From contig DDWJ01000032.1 in the NCBI GenBank assembly GCA_002345505.1, positions 58,534 to 122,533 on the forward strand: a stretch of DNA of 64,000 bases. Reading direction: 5' to 3'. Under the pieces are notes generated by a model that was not told where the DNA came from, did not search any database, and saw nothing but the letters and a program-made list of their open reading frames with translations. The position numbers and the translations under genes were made by a program. The stretch comes from Caryophanales bacterium UBA2289. Its GTDB lineage: Bacteria > Bacillota_I > Bacilli_A > Izemoplasmatales > Hujiaoplasmataceae. How positions within the stretch are numbered: position 1 is the first letter of the stretch; every line of letters begins with the position of its first letter. Positions 37,601-45,745 of this stretch are shown piece by piece.

Positions 37601-37905
37601 GTACCAGTATATGTGATGTTAGAAAGATTACCATCTTCTTCATCAGTTGCGGTTACGCCATCAAGTGGATCAAAATCTTCACCAATTGTAACTTGCACGT
37701 TATCAACACCAGCGATAACTGGAAGTTCATTTGGTTCGAGTGTAGTTGGAGCTACAGTTGTAGGCGCTTCGGTTGTAGGGCCTTGTGTTGTAGGCGCTTG
37801 TGTTGTTGGAGCTTGCGTTGTAGGTGCTTCAGTGGTTTTTCCACCACATGCAACTATTCCTACAAATAAGAAAGCTGCCATAAAAATCATAAATACTTTT
37901 TTCAA
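34630..37905 (-). CDS. oppA: OppA-like peptide-binding lipoprotein, multi-domain
   Basis: This 1091-residue protein begins at TTG 37905 behind GAGAGGAG. The signal peptide ends at VAC (Cys20). A TTEAPTT/TTQAPTT-type linker runs to about residue 57, then a DUF5011/HYR-like Ig domain (about 60-137), an SBP_bac_5 peptide-binding region (about 140-860), and two or three FN3-like beta domains at the C terminus (about 870-1090). It should be anchored on the outer membrane face and deliver peptides to OppBCDF. Typical OppA is about 550 residues, so the extra domains are notable. It has its own promoter. Confidence 0.88.
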   Translation of the reverse strand: MKKVFMIFMAAFLFVGIVACGGKTTEAPTTQAPTTQAPTTQGPTTEAPTTVAPTTLEPNELPVIAGVDNVQVTIGEDFDPLDGVTATDEEDGNLSNITYTGTLDLTTAGAYTLTYSVTDSNGGVGTATRVVTVVDADVVYPTGFFNFKFATTELRHTFMAAAERYLLDTMYGGVPLFANGSFALYSDRLQFPVDEYIPVMGFGGSFGTFSADDTTVLMDNGLPGNAGEYTYRTASTTNPENWNQWLYQTSTDSDYMGLYYDALYVYEFNEDKTGYAVNPSMASGNPVPVNSYITETGKEVSKTWQIPVRTDLEWFYHPSTDTSALPTGHEVIDANDFVDTFKFALDKGWFRAISGGGDFITSSNKILNAKEYRDGDATWEEVGIKAIDDNTIEFKFVDDQSEWNVRYFLSSFVMTPVNLELYAALQVGENNSYGTSNTTIAYHGPYYVDYYEADKVLRYKQNPNFHTPNMYFYTGYSFMIIAEAEVRFQEFLAGKLEGVSLPVADYEEYKNHPGIKQIPGATTFRMMINGLGTVENQRAQFPGGTWVPEPLLANQDFKKAMFFVIDRQNLAEVVLKTSTTNMYLFSDAYLVDAELGVPYRATDQGVAVGVGLSPSTYGYNADAAVAYWELAIEALVASGDYTPGTAAAYNHINLDFNIFSGSEAQVLMGEYIKAQFETYFTSSEYYIDIKLTVVPKDFPGIYYDYMMTGEFDLSIGGISGSTLDAASFLDVFCDDNRGGFTLNWGIDTSVAEVELRYWDFTGEYHREMWSFNAITAALNGLVYLQNGEEIDTPSPFVNIQNDVAVDGTPTSVPVTIREFTNVAYQNLTYTVQYYDLDLGYLDLEGYIDIAVPSANFVISGLEPYFYHYGPDGSLVYKGDYQIVLSFEFTEDNTKVGTTTSQWFMLPAISEYSSSNGVSTAGTFTPTDAVVDLGIHPDYTATLTSIDVLLYVDKTEVVSATVDFADLDATTVDGLAPNTIYMLILNFDDGNWEVIRIRTAAAMTAEVTATETGATIVATLNGDDGVVRTISTAVVYLDADDTEVSGATVNFTDPAAIVVDGLAAETDYYVTFTLSDGSVVNVAITTEATPVE

Positions 37906-37968
37906 TTTTTTTCTCCTCTCTTTTCTTACTAATTTTTTCAGTTTATATAAATTTCACTTTTTATGAAA

Positions 37969-37977
37969 ATTATACCA
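37969..37977 (-). promoter_or_regulatory. Extended -10 promoter of oppA
   Basis: Minus-strand TGGTATAAT is an extended -10 element about 65 nt before the oppA TTG. A 10-bp palindrome CTAGGCCTAG (38011-38020), with further CTAG repeats, lies about 50 bp upstream of the expected start site and might be an operator. No recognisable CodY box was seen. Confidence 0.5.
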
Positions 37978-38178
37978 GTCTAAATGTCAGTTTGCTACCA
38001 AACTAGACAACTAGGCCTAGAAAACTGTTAAGTAATTATATCATATTATATAAAAGGTGTAAAGCAACCTTTGAAAAAAATCAATTACTGAACTTATATT
38101 TTCAGACCTATTATTTCTTTTTTTTATATCATTCTTTCGCAAATAGAATTATATCTGCCAAAAATCACTTTTAAAAGC

Positions 38179-40440
38179 CTATAATGGTGCGTTTGCTCGA
38201 TATTCATTAATGACGTTTACTAACTCATTATCACTAGTTACATCAGTCATGATCCGGTCGACCGGAACACCATTTTCAACGCTAGTGTATGTATAACCAT
38301 CAATTTCGTTGCCGCTTCTTGTACTTAATACATTGTTAGTACTAATCATAATTGCACTACCATCAGGGTTCATAACCACGCCAATCGAACAAGCACCACC
38401 ACTTGATTGTTGACCAATTACAGGAATTCCTAATTCTTTAGCCATAGATGCAAAGAGATTAGCTGCACTAAATGTAACTCCAGATGTTAGAACATACCAA
38501 TTCTTATCATAAGCAACATAATCACTTTCGATATAATAAGTAACTGCAGATCCATCAGCCGGATTTTGCGAATGGTACAAATATTGTTCTTCAGTCATAT
38601 AACCGAATATTCTCATCACGGCACCAACATTACCACCAGTATTGTATGATAAATCAATTACAACATCTGTAACAGTAGATGGAAGTGAGTCCATAATAGC
38701 TTTGAATTCATTTGGAGTATCAATGGTAAAACCGGTAATATGAATTACGGCCACTGTATTGTTATCTAATAAAGTATGTGTAGGCATATTGTTATAACTT
38801 CCATATTTAGCATCTAAACGGTCTTGAATATCCCATAGATACTCATAGAAAGCAACTGTTCCCGGTCCTAAATCACTTATTGATAATCCCGGAACTCTTG
38901 GAGCGTTCCAATATCCATCGAAAAGATAAGACGTATGTAAATCATCTAGTCCATAAGCCAACTTAAATACTTGACTATATAGATTTGAATCAGTACCTTC
39001 AATCATTGTCTTAGCGCTAGCGTATAATTTATCATAATACGTTTCATAACCTTTATCTGGTTTTAAACCATAGAAATAGTCCATAACGAATGCTAAGTAA
39101 TGATAGGTTGCTAACTTCATATCTCTTGGTGCATTTGCAGTATTTAATGAACTTGTTTGAATTTCTGTAATTAAAGCTGGATCGTCTCCACCAGAAATAA
39201 CAAATGTATCAATTCCCCATAATTTATCGCCATTGTAATAAACATCATAATAAATATCCCCAGCAAATAATCGGTTAGCTACTGCTAAAGGCATTAAATA
39301 ATATGTTTCTTCTCCTTCAGTATGAATAACTAAGTCAAAATTATAGAAACCTAAAGGAATAACTACTTCATGTCCATCAACATATTCAGCATCGACATAG
39401 TTTAAACCTTCACCATAATTTGATTCAGTTGAAGCAATATATCCAGCAAAGAAATCAAAGTTATTAACTGTAAAGGTATTAGCAGTAAAATCAATTTCAG
39501 CATAATATGTTTCGGTAACTTCAGTTACACCATCAATATCAAGGTAAGTTACATCGTAAGAAACTCTTAAAACGTCAGTTTCTGGATAAGTATACTCCAA
39601 AATTTCCGCTTCAATAGCGCCGTCAATCAAACTCATGAAAGTCTGAACATCTATATAAGGAACACTACCATTGTCAACATAGAAAATGTCAACTGCAGGA
39701 TTATCCGTAACTACATATTCTTCTGATGTGCCTTCAAAAGGTAAAGTAGTGTGATCAGTTACAGTAACTTCAGAGTTAGCCGGAATGGTAATTTCAAATG
39801 TCTTTGATTCGACATATCCCGAACTTGAAGCTCTTACAGTAAGTTCAACAACCGCATCCGGTTGTCCTACCGATGGATTAATTACATATCCACCGGAAGA
39901 GATTACTCTTGGGTTTGAAGATTGCCAAGATAATAAAACTCCATAGGAAGTAAACATTGGTAAAGTCAAATTCGGATAAGTTAAGACAATTTCATTCAAT
40001 GCCATAGAAACTTTTTCTTCTGGCGTTAAAATTCTTTCAACTACTGTAATGACGAAACTAGCTGTTGTAGTATTATCACCAGAGTCAGTAATTGATAATT
40101 CAACCGTATATACTCCAGGAACTTGATAATCAAAATCTGTTGTAACAATAATATCTTCAGTAATGTCACCGTCTAAATCGTCAATTGCTGTAATTCCATC
40201 CAAAACCTCAACTGCATCATCTTCAGTGATTTCACGATCAGCAACACCGATAAGTGTTGGTGCTAAATCAACCGTTGTTGGTGCTTCTGTTGTTGGTTCA
40301 ACAGTCGTTGGAGCCTCTGTAGTTGGAGCCACAGTAGTAGGCGCTTCAGTTGTTGGTGCTTCAGTTGTAGTTTTATTACAAGCTACAAAACCGATAGCAA
40401 ACAACATTACCATTAACAAGCTAATAATCTTTTTCTTCAA
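38179..40440 (-). CDS. Lipoprotein with Ig-like domains and S41-type protease-like domain
   Basis: This 753-residue protein starts at TTG 40440 behind AAGGAGG. The signal peptide ends at FVAC (Cys21) and is followed by a TTEAPTT/TTVAPTT linker, a DUF5011-like Ig domain (about 60-135), an atrophied bacterial Ig-like domain (about 140-220), a beta-rich middle region and a C-terminal S41-like domain (about 540-753). The nucleophile candidate is the Ser of SGVTFSAANLF. VIDLSYNTGGN is the oxyanion-site block. The Lys of CtpA-type enzymes is not seen; GQQSSGGA stands near that place, more like the TRI/C-terminal peptidase-like branch. Likely a surface protease or a degenerate relative that may supply peptides to Opp. 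Confidence 0.75.
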   Translation of the reverse strand: MKKKIISLLMVMLFAIGFVACNKTTTEAPTTEAPTTVAPTTEAPTTVEPTTEAPTTVDLAPTLIGVADREITEDDAVEVLDGITAIDDLDGDITEDIIVTTDFDYQVPGVYTVELSITDSGDNTTTASFVITVVERILTPEEKVSMALNEIVLTYPNLTLPMFTSYGVLLSWQSSNPRVISSGGYVINPSVGQPDAVVELTVRASSSGYVESKTFEITIPANSEVTVTDHTTLPFEGTSEEYVVTDNPAVDIFYVDNGSVPYIDVQTFMSLIDGAIEAEILEYTYPETDVLRVSYDVTYLDIDGVTEVTETYYAEIDFTANTFTVNNFDFFAGYIASTESNYGEGLNYVDAEYVDGHEVVIPLGFYNFDLVIHTEGEETYYLMPLAVANRLFAGDIYYDVYYNGDKLWGIDTFVISGGDDPALITEIQTSSLNTANAPRDMKLATYHYLAFVMDYFYGLKPDKGYETYYDKLYASAKTMIEGTDSNLYSQVFKLAYGLDDLHTSYLFDGYWNAPRVPGLSISDLGPGTVAFYEYLWDIQDRLDAKYGSYNNMPTHTLLDNNTVAVIHITGFTIDTPNEFKAIMDSLPSTVTDVVIDLSYNTGGNVGAVMRIFGYMTEEQYLYHSQNPADGSAVTYYIESDYVAYDKNWYVLTSGVTFSAANLFASMAKELGIPVIGQQSSGGACSIGVVMNPDGSAIMISTNNVLSTRSGNEIDGYTYTSVENGVPVDRIMTDVTSDNELVNVINEYRANAPL

Positions 40441-40548
40441 TTTAAAAACCTCCTTATTTTTATATCCAAAAAATAATATTTTTAATATTATATATCAATC
40501 CATTATTAATTACAATACGAAATGCAAATATCCGTTTACATGAAACCG

Positions 40549-41259
40549 CTATTTTTTCATTATCATTACTACTTGAGTAGCTGATTGAAAGCCGTTATTC
40601 TTAATATATTCTTTGATAAATTCTGCTTCTGTTTTAAATTCAGGATAATTATCCTTATTATTTACTGTTTGGAGCAATCTATCTATCAACTTCTCATATG
40701 ATAAATAATCATAATCTACTTCATTATTTTCAAAATCTAAATCCCAGATATCAACTGCACTTCCTTCACCTAAGTTTTTAACTCTATTGATAAGTTCAGC
40801 TTTATTAAATGTTTCATCATGAACTCTACCAATCTCACGGTCTAACTTAGCCGCAAAATGATGCAACTTACGATGAGATATTTGTGAAGGATTTAAATTA
40901 TCAGCTATCGTCTCATTAACTATAATTATACCACTATCTTTTAATACCTTAAACATGCCATCAAAAGTATCTTTATAATTCGTTAAATGATGCAAAGTAT
41001 TAGATAGACATACTACATCAAAATAACCTTCAGACAATTTTGTCTCAAGGATATTATCATTAACAAATTTTATTCTTAAATCATCTTTAAATGATGCTTT
41101 ATTGATTTCTAGCAAACGGTCATCTAAGTCAGTGCCAATAATTTCTGAAAAATTATCATTCAACTTTTTGATAATTTGAATGAAATTCCCTCTACCTGTA
41201 CCGACATCAAGAATTTTTGGGTTATGATATTGTGCTAAATAAGTCTGTAATTTCTTCAT
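40549..41259 (-). CDS. SAM-dependent methyltransferase
   Basis: This 236-residue class I methyltransferase has motif I ILDVGTGRGNFIQI, an acidic motif II (IGTDLDDRLLEI) and motif IV (DVVCLSNTLHHL). The substrate is unknown. UbiE/COQ5-like and tRNA-modifying relatives share these motifs. It stands alone between the S41 lipoprotein gene (start 40440) and the divergent Mpv17-like gene. Confidence 0.85.
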   Translation of the reverse strand: MKKLQTYLAQYHNPKILDVGTGRGNFIQIIKKLNDNFSEIIGTDLDDRLLEINKASFKDDLRIKFVNDNILETKLSEGYFDVVCLSNTLHHLTNYKDTFDGMFKVLKDSGIIIVNETIADNLNPSQISHRKLHHFAAKLDREIGRVHDETFNKAELINRVKNLGEGSAVDIWDLDFENNEVDYDYLSYEKLIDRLLQTVNNKDNYPEFKTEAEFIKEYIKNNGFQSATQVVMIMKK

Positions 41260-41369
41260 CTATGCCCTCTTTTTCCATAGTTTATTATACATAAAAAAAA
41301 TCATTTGAAAATGACTTGACCAAAAATAATTAAAAAATGATATAATTTTTTTGTATTGGAGGGTTTCGC

Positions 41370-42044
41370 ATGAAAAAACTTGATTTATTATTTATTATGA
41401 TATTCATTGGCATAGTAGTTCTATTGGTAATAACTCCAACAAGAGAGTTTATTGCTGCAAGCAGTTCTAACAACCCATATTTGATGGGTTTCATAAAAAC
41501 ATCAATATTAGCTACCTACGGTGAAATGATTGCTTCAAGAATCGCGACTAAAAATTACTTTTCTAAAAAAGGCCTATTATATCGATTTATTATCTGGGGA
41601 TTTTTAGGAATGGCTTTCGTTTTAGTTTTCAAAATTTTTGATCAAGGTGTAAGAGCAAGTATGCTTTCGGGTCTACTTCCTTCTTTTGCTTCAGAAACAT
41701 TATTAAGCAAAATCTTCACAGCTTTTTCAGTAAGCTTCTTTATGAACCTAATCTTCGCCCCAACATTTATGATTCTTCACCGAGTAACCGATACATTTAT
41801 TGATTTGGGTGAAGGCCATATCAATAAAATAATTCAGGTTAAAGGTCATGATGTTATTAAAACAATCGATTGGCAAAACTTCTTTGGTTTCGTAGTTTTA
41901 AAAACAATTCCTTTATTTTGGATACCTGCTCATACTATCACTTTCTTATTACCAGAAAACTATAGAATCTTAAGTGCTGGTTTCTTATCAATTGCTTTAG
42001 GTCTTATACTTACACTATCAAAAATTAAGAGCGGCAAAAATTAA
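41370..42044 (+). CDS. Mpv17/PMP22-like membrane protein
   Basis: This 224-residue protein has four to five membrane segments (about 5-27, 75-95, 115-135, 170-190, 200-217). The IIWGFLGMAF segment and the C-terminal FWIPAHTITFLLPENYRILSA-like part (here PAHTITFLLPENYR) resemble the Mpv17/PMP22 family, known mainly from eukaryotic organelles but with scattered bacterial members. Function is unknown. GGAGGG precedes the ATG. A terminator follows. Confidence 0.55.
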   Translation: MKKLDLLFIMIFIGIVVLLVITPTREFIAASSSNNPYLMGFIKTSILATYGEMIASRIATKNYFSKKGLLYRFIIWGFLGMAFVLVFKIFDQGVRASMLSGLLPSFASETLLSKIFTAFSVSFFMNLIFAPTFMILHRVTDTFIDLGEGHINKIIQVKGHDVIKTIDWQNFFGFVVLKTIPLFWIPAHTITFLLPENYRILSAGFLSIALGLILTLSKIKSGKN

Positions 42045-42103
42045 GTTTCCCATTATGAGAAAAAACATATTTCAAAGAAAATTATCAGTGAATAAAATTA
42101 TCG

Positions 42104-42135
42104 GGTATGAAGTAAATTTCATACCTTATTTTTTT
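42104..42135 (+). terminator. Rho-independent terminator after the Mpv17-like gene
   Basis: An 8-bp stem (42104-42111 with 42118-42125, loop of 6) is followed by TTATTTTTTT. It lies about 60 nt after the stop and ends the transcript before pepF. Confidence 0.85.
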
Positions 42136-42211
42136 GCTTAGCAATAGGAAAAGTTATCTTTTTATGTTAAAATTAAAATAATGAAATCTACATGAAAGGA
42201 AATTTAAAAAA

Positions 42212-43903
42212 ATGAAATTTAAAGATTTTAAGTATGAAAGACCTAACCTTGAAGAGTATGTAGAACACGCTAAAAGAATACTTAGTCTTCTTGGTGAAAA
42301 CGAATCTCTCGAAACCGAAGTTAAAGCAATCAAAGAATGGTTCGATATCAACGATGAAATTGAAAGCATGATTACTTTAGTATCTATTAGAAACTCTCTT
42401 AATACTCAAGATGAATTCTATGAATTAGAACAAGACTTTTTTAATGATAACATTCCAGAGTTACAACAATATGACCATATCTTTTCTTCAAAGATATTAA
42501 AGTCAAAAAATCGTAAAGGCTTAGAAAAAGAATTCGGCGAACTATTATTTAAATCAGCTGAACTTAGACAAAAAACTTTTGACCCAAAGATTATCCCTCT
42601 CCTTCAACAAGAAAACAAACTATCTACTGAATATTCAAAATTATTAGCTTCTGCTAAACTTGAATTTGAAGGTGGGACTTACAATCTTAGTCAAATGGGG
42701 CCATTCCTTCAAAACTTAAACCGTGATATTCGTCATAAAGCTCAACTAAAAGTATCAGAATTCTTTGAAAACAACGAAGAACAATTAGATAGAATCTATG
42801 ATGACATGGTTAAAGTAAGAACAAAAATAGCCCATGAACTTGGCTATGAAAACTATGTTCAACTAGGTTATGACCGCTTAGGCAGAACTGATTACGATTA
42901 TAAAGACGTAAAAAATTATCGCGACCAAATCTACCGTGATGTAGTCCCACTTGTTGTTGAACTTAAAAAGAGAGATGCGAAAAGAATCGGTATTGATAAC
43001 CCAAAATCTTATGACCTTTCACTTGCGTTTCTAACAGGTAACCCAACTCCAAAGGGAGACAGAGCGTGGCAAGTTGATGTTGCAAAAAATATGTACACAG
43101 AAATGTCACCTGAAACTAAAGAATTCTTTAACTTTATGTTAGAACATGATCTGCTTGACCTTGATTCAGTTCCTGGTAAAGCTGGAGGTGGATATTGTAC
43201 TTATATTCCTAAATACAAAACCCCATTCATCTTCGCAAATTTCAACGGAACTTCTCATGACGTTGACGTTTTAACTCATGAAGCAGGACATGCTTTCCAA
43301 GTTTACTCTAGTAGAGATAACATTCCTGCATATCGTTGGCCAACATATGAAGCAGCTGAAATTCACTCTATGAGTATGGAATTTCTTGCGTGGCCATGGA
43401 TTGGCGGTTTCTTTAAAGAAGATACAGAAAAATATAAGTTCTATCATCTCGCTTCTTCTATTTCATTCTTACCTTATGGAGTAGCAGTGGATGAATTCCA
43501 ACACGAAATCTACTTTAACCCTGTCATGACTCCTGAAGAAAGAAAAGCTACTTGGAGAAAAATCGAAAAGAAATATCTTCCGTTTAAAGATTATGACGAT
43601 GATTTATTTATGGAAAAAGGTACTTTCTGGTATCGCCAAGGTCACATCTTTGGTTCACCATTCTATTATATCGATTATACTTTAGCACAAGTTCTTGCTT
43701 TCCAATACTGGGTAAAATCATGTGAGAATCACAAAGAAGCATTTAAATCTTACTTAGGATTATGCCGTTTAGGCGGTTCCAAAAGTTTCGTTAACTTAAT
43801 TGAAGCAGTTAATCTTAACAACCCATTTAAAGATGGAACGGTAAAAAAAGTTATCGAACCATTAAAAAGATATTTAGATTCAGTCAACGATCAAGATTTA
43901 TAA
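42212..43903 (+). CDS. pepF: M3-family oligoendopeptidase F
   Basis: This 563-residue cytoplasmic metallopeptidase has the thermolysin-like zinc motif LTHEAGHAFQVY followed by the downstream Glu in YEAAEIHSMSMEF. The length and the N-terminal helical region match the PepF/M3 family, which cuts short peptides brought in by importers such as Opp. AAAGGAAA precedes the ATG. It ends just before the ferritin promoter. Confidence 0.94.
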   Translation: MKFKDFKYERPNLEEYVEHAKRILSLLGENESLETEVKAIKEWFDINDEIESMITLVSIRNSLNTQDEFYELEQDFFNDNIPELQQYDHIFSSKILKSKNRKGLEKEFGELLFKSAELRQKTFDPKIIPLLQQENKLSTEYSKLLASAKLEFEGGTYNLSQMGPFLQNLNRDIRHKAQLKVSEFFENNEEQLDRIYDDMVKVRTKIAHELGYENYVQLGYDRLGRTDYDYKDVKNYRDQIYRDVVPLVVELKKRDAKRIGIDNPKSYDLSLAFLTGNPTPKGDRAWQVDVAKNMYTEMSPETKEFFNFMLEHDLLDLDSVPGKAGGGYCTYIPKYKTPFIFANFNGTSHDVDVLTHEAGHAFQVYSSRDNIPAYRWPTYEAAEIHSMSMEFLAWPWIGGFFKEDTEKYKFYHLASSISFLPYGVAVDEFQHEIYFNPVMTPEERKATWRKIEKKYLPFKDYDDDLFMEKGTFWYRQGHIFGSPFYYIDYTLAQVLAFQYWVKSCENHKEAFKSYLGLCRLGGSKSFVNLIEAVNLNNPFKDGTVKKVIEPLKRYLDSVNDQDL

Positions 43904-43912
43904 GTAAATCAA

Positions 43913-43940
43913 TTGCTTAATATTTTATATCGGCTATAAT
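43913..43940 (+). promoter_or_regulatory. Promoter of ferritin
   Basis: TTGCTT (43913-43918) and TATAAT (43935-43940) are spaced by 16 bp, about 30 nt upstream of the GGAGGA ribosome site. This makes ferritin an independent transcription unit. Confidence 0.65.
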
Positions 43941-43973
43941 AAGACTGAAAAATAAAAAAAAGGAGGATTTATT

Positions 43974-44456
43974 ATGGATAAAAAAATGGTAGAAGCTATC
44001 AACACACAATTAAACTTTGAAATTGAATCTGCACATGTATATTTAGCAATGCAAAACTATTTCGCTGCTAAATCACTTAAGGGATTTGAACATTGGTTCC
44101 AAGTCCAATTCCGCGAAGAATTAGAACACGCTCAAAAATTCATGGATTACTTAAATGATCGTGGAGAAAGAGTTGAAGTTAGAGGATTTGAAAATCCACA
44201 AAATGACTTCGAATCAGTTCTTCAAGTGCTTGAAATTTCACTTAATCATGAAAAAGAAGTTACTAGAAGAATTAATAACCTTATGAAAATGGCTATTGAA
44301 CTTAACGATTACGCAACAGTTAGTTTATTGAACTGGTATATTGACGAACAAGTTGAAGAGGAAGCAAACTTCTCTGAACTTATCGACAAAGTTAAGATGA
44401 TTAGCAATAACGGTCTTTTCATGTTAGACAAAGAATTAAGAAAAAGAGAAGACTAA
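43974..44456 (+). CDS. ftn: Ferritin (non-haem iron storage)
   Basis: This 160-residue four-helix protein has the usual ferroxidase ligands in NFEIESAHVYLAM (Glu17), FREELEHAQKF (Glu50, His53), and the later Glu residues in VTRRINNL and EQVEEEANF segments. It is expected to form a 24-mer that oxidises and stores iron in the cytoplasm. It is separate from the encapsulated-ferritin-like gene at 27633, so the window encodes two ferritin-superfamily iron systems. Confidence 0.95.
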   Translation: MDKKMVEAINTQLNFEIESAHVYLAMQNYFAAKSLKGFEHWFQVQFREELEHAQKFMDYLNDRGERVEVRGFENPQNDFESVLQVLEISLNHEKEVTRRINNLMKMAIELNDYATVSLLNWYIDEQVEEEANFSELIDKVKMISNNGLFMLDKELRKRED

Positions 44457-44460
44457 TTAA

Positions 44461-44487
44461 AAAAGGAGCTAATTTTTAGCTCCTTTT
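44461..44487. terminator. Bidirectional terminator between ferritin and the PfkB kinase
   Basis: A perfect 12-bp stem (44461-44472 with 44476-44487, TTT loop), with A-runs and T-runs on either side, lies between convergent genes and can serve both. Confidence 0.88.
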
Positions 44488-44500
44488 ACTTTGGAATTAT

Positions 44501-45631
44501 TTAAATTAAGCCTTCATGCCAATCGCCGATAAATTCAATTAGTTCATTAAACTCAGGGCTTTTAGCGTTTCTAACATAATAGCCGCTTGTTGACATACCG
44601 GTTAATAAAGCTTGATTAGGTTTTAAATCAAGAAGCAATCCCAACATAAATCCAGCATTGAAATTATCTCCTGCACCAGTGGTTAATTTCGGTTTTTCAA
44701 CATATGGACCGGTTTCTTCATAAAATTCTCCGTCAATTACGCAACAAGATCTATCAACTGGATGAATTACTACACTATAAATATCCAAATACTTATATAA
44801 AGCTTGATTTAAATCTTCTAATGAAACTTGCATGTTTCTTAAACTTGAATCATCAAATAAATCTAAAACATTGGCTACATCGTAAGCCTCTTTTTTATTT
44901 AGGCCTAAAACAACTCTAAAATACCCGTTAAATTCTTTCAAAAGATTTAGCGCTTCAATAATTTCTACACTTTCTCTTTTTTCTGGATCAGCTAAGTCAA
45001 TGAACATAAATGGTTTTGTATTCTTCTTCGGTAAATCTTTAATTATGTTCTTTAATAGTTTTCGCCAAAGATCTGTCATATTAGGAAGCATACTCCAGTT
45101 CACCGTAGCGAACATATCGATATTGCCAATCATATCTTTAAGTTTTTCTTCGCTTACAACATTTACTAATTGTTCATAAGTAACGTTAACTAAAGAACTC
45201 ATTTTCCCTAAAATAAGTTTACCGTCGTTAAATTCTAAAGCATCTGAATGGCCTGGATTTTCAATCGTATAAACTATTACTTTTTTCTCCAAATCATGAA
45301 AAACATCATTTAAAGTCGGATACCCTAAAGAACCAACATATGTTATATCAGCACCAGCTCCACTCATGGCATTGCACATAATTGGGCCGTTTCCACCAAT
45401 CTTCTTCACAACTGGTACAAGTTCAATATTAGTTGACAAACCGCTGGCTTTTTGAATCCTTTTAGCTAAATCTTCGATAGTCTCAACTCTTTTAAAATTT
45501 TCACTATCAATTCTTTTATCAACGACATGGATTATCTCATCAACAAAACCATCAAACCCAATTAACAACTTTAAAAGTTTCGGGTTCTTATTTTTTAATT
45601 CTTTAACCAAATCTATTTTTTTATGTTCCAT
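44501..45631 (-). CDS. PfkB-family carbohydrate kinase
   Basis: This 376-residue ribokinase-fold protein has KIGGNGPIMCNAM as the N-terminal substrate-side motif, and the C-terminal LTTGAGDNFNAGFM is the PfkB signature with the catalytic Asp. The substrate (sugar or nucleoside) is not decided by sequence. TTG 45637 is in frame, but AGGAGGG 8 nt before ATG 45631 (MEHKKIDLVK) decides the start. It is divergent from the SDR gene. Confidence 0.85.
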   Translation of the reverse strand: MEHKKIDLVKELKNKNPKLLKLLIGFDGFVDEIIHVVDKRIDSENFKRVETIEDLAKRIQKASGLSTNIELVPVVKKIGGNGPIMCNAMSGAGADITYVGSLGYPTLNDVFHDLEKKVIVYTIENPGHSDALEFNDGKLILGKMSSLVNVTYEQLVNVVSEEKLKDMIGNIDMFATVNWSMLPNMTDLWRKLLKNIIKDLPKKNTKPFMFIDLADPEKRESVEIIEALNLLKEFNGYFRVVLGLNKKEAYDVANVLDLFDDSSLRNMQVSLEDLNQALYKYLDIYSVVIHPVDRSCCVIDGEFYEETGPYVEKPKLTTGAGDNFNAGFMLGLLLDLKPNQALLTGMSTSGYYVRNAKSPEFNELIEFIGDWHEGLI

Positions 45632-45712
45632 TAGCAATACCCTCCTAATTCAATAATATTATACATTACTACTCGCCTTTTTAACAAATAAAAACAAACA
45701 ATTTTTTAAAAG

Positions 45713-45734
45713 TGTTATAATATCACTAGTGATA
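45713..45734 (+). promoter_or_regulatory. Extended -10 promoter with overlapping palindromic operator
   Basis: TGTTATAAT (45713-45721) is followed directly by TATCACTAGTGATA (45721-45734), a perfect 14-bp palindrome covering the expected transcription start of the SDR gene. A repressor bound there would block initiation. It lies 12 nt before ATG 45746. Confidence 0.5.
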
Positions 45735-45745
45735 AGAGGAAAATT

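Noticed and set aside
37613..37966. Open frame opposite the start of oppA rich in VVGA repeats
   Set aside because: It is the complement of the Thr-Pro-Glu linker codons. It has no ribosome site and lies across the oppA signal and Ig domain.
40261..40370. Short tandem repeats that could suggest a CRISPR array or satellite
   Set aside because: The repeats are about 12-18 bp, in frame, and encode TTEAPTT-type linker. There are no spacers of constant length and no cas genes.
40163..40543. Similar VVGA-repeat open frame opposite the S41 lipoprotein
   Set aside because: Same cause: antisense of the linker repeats, which are coding on the minus strand behind a clear Shine-Dalgarno.
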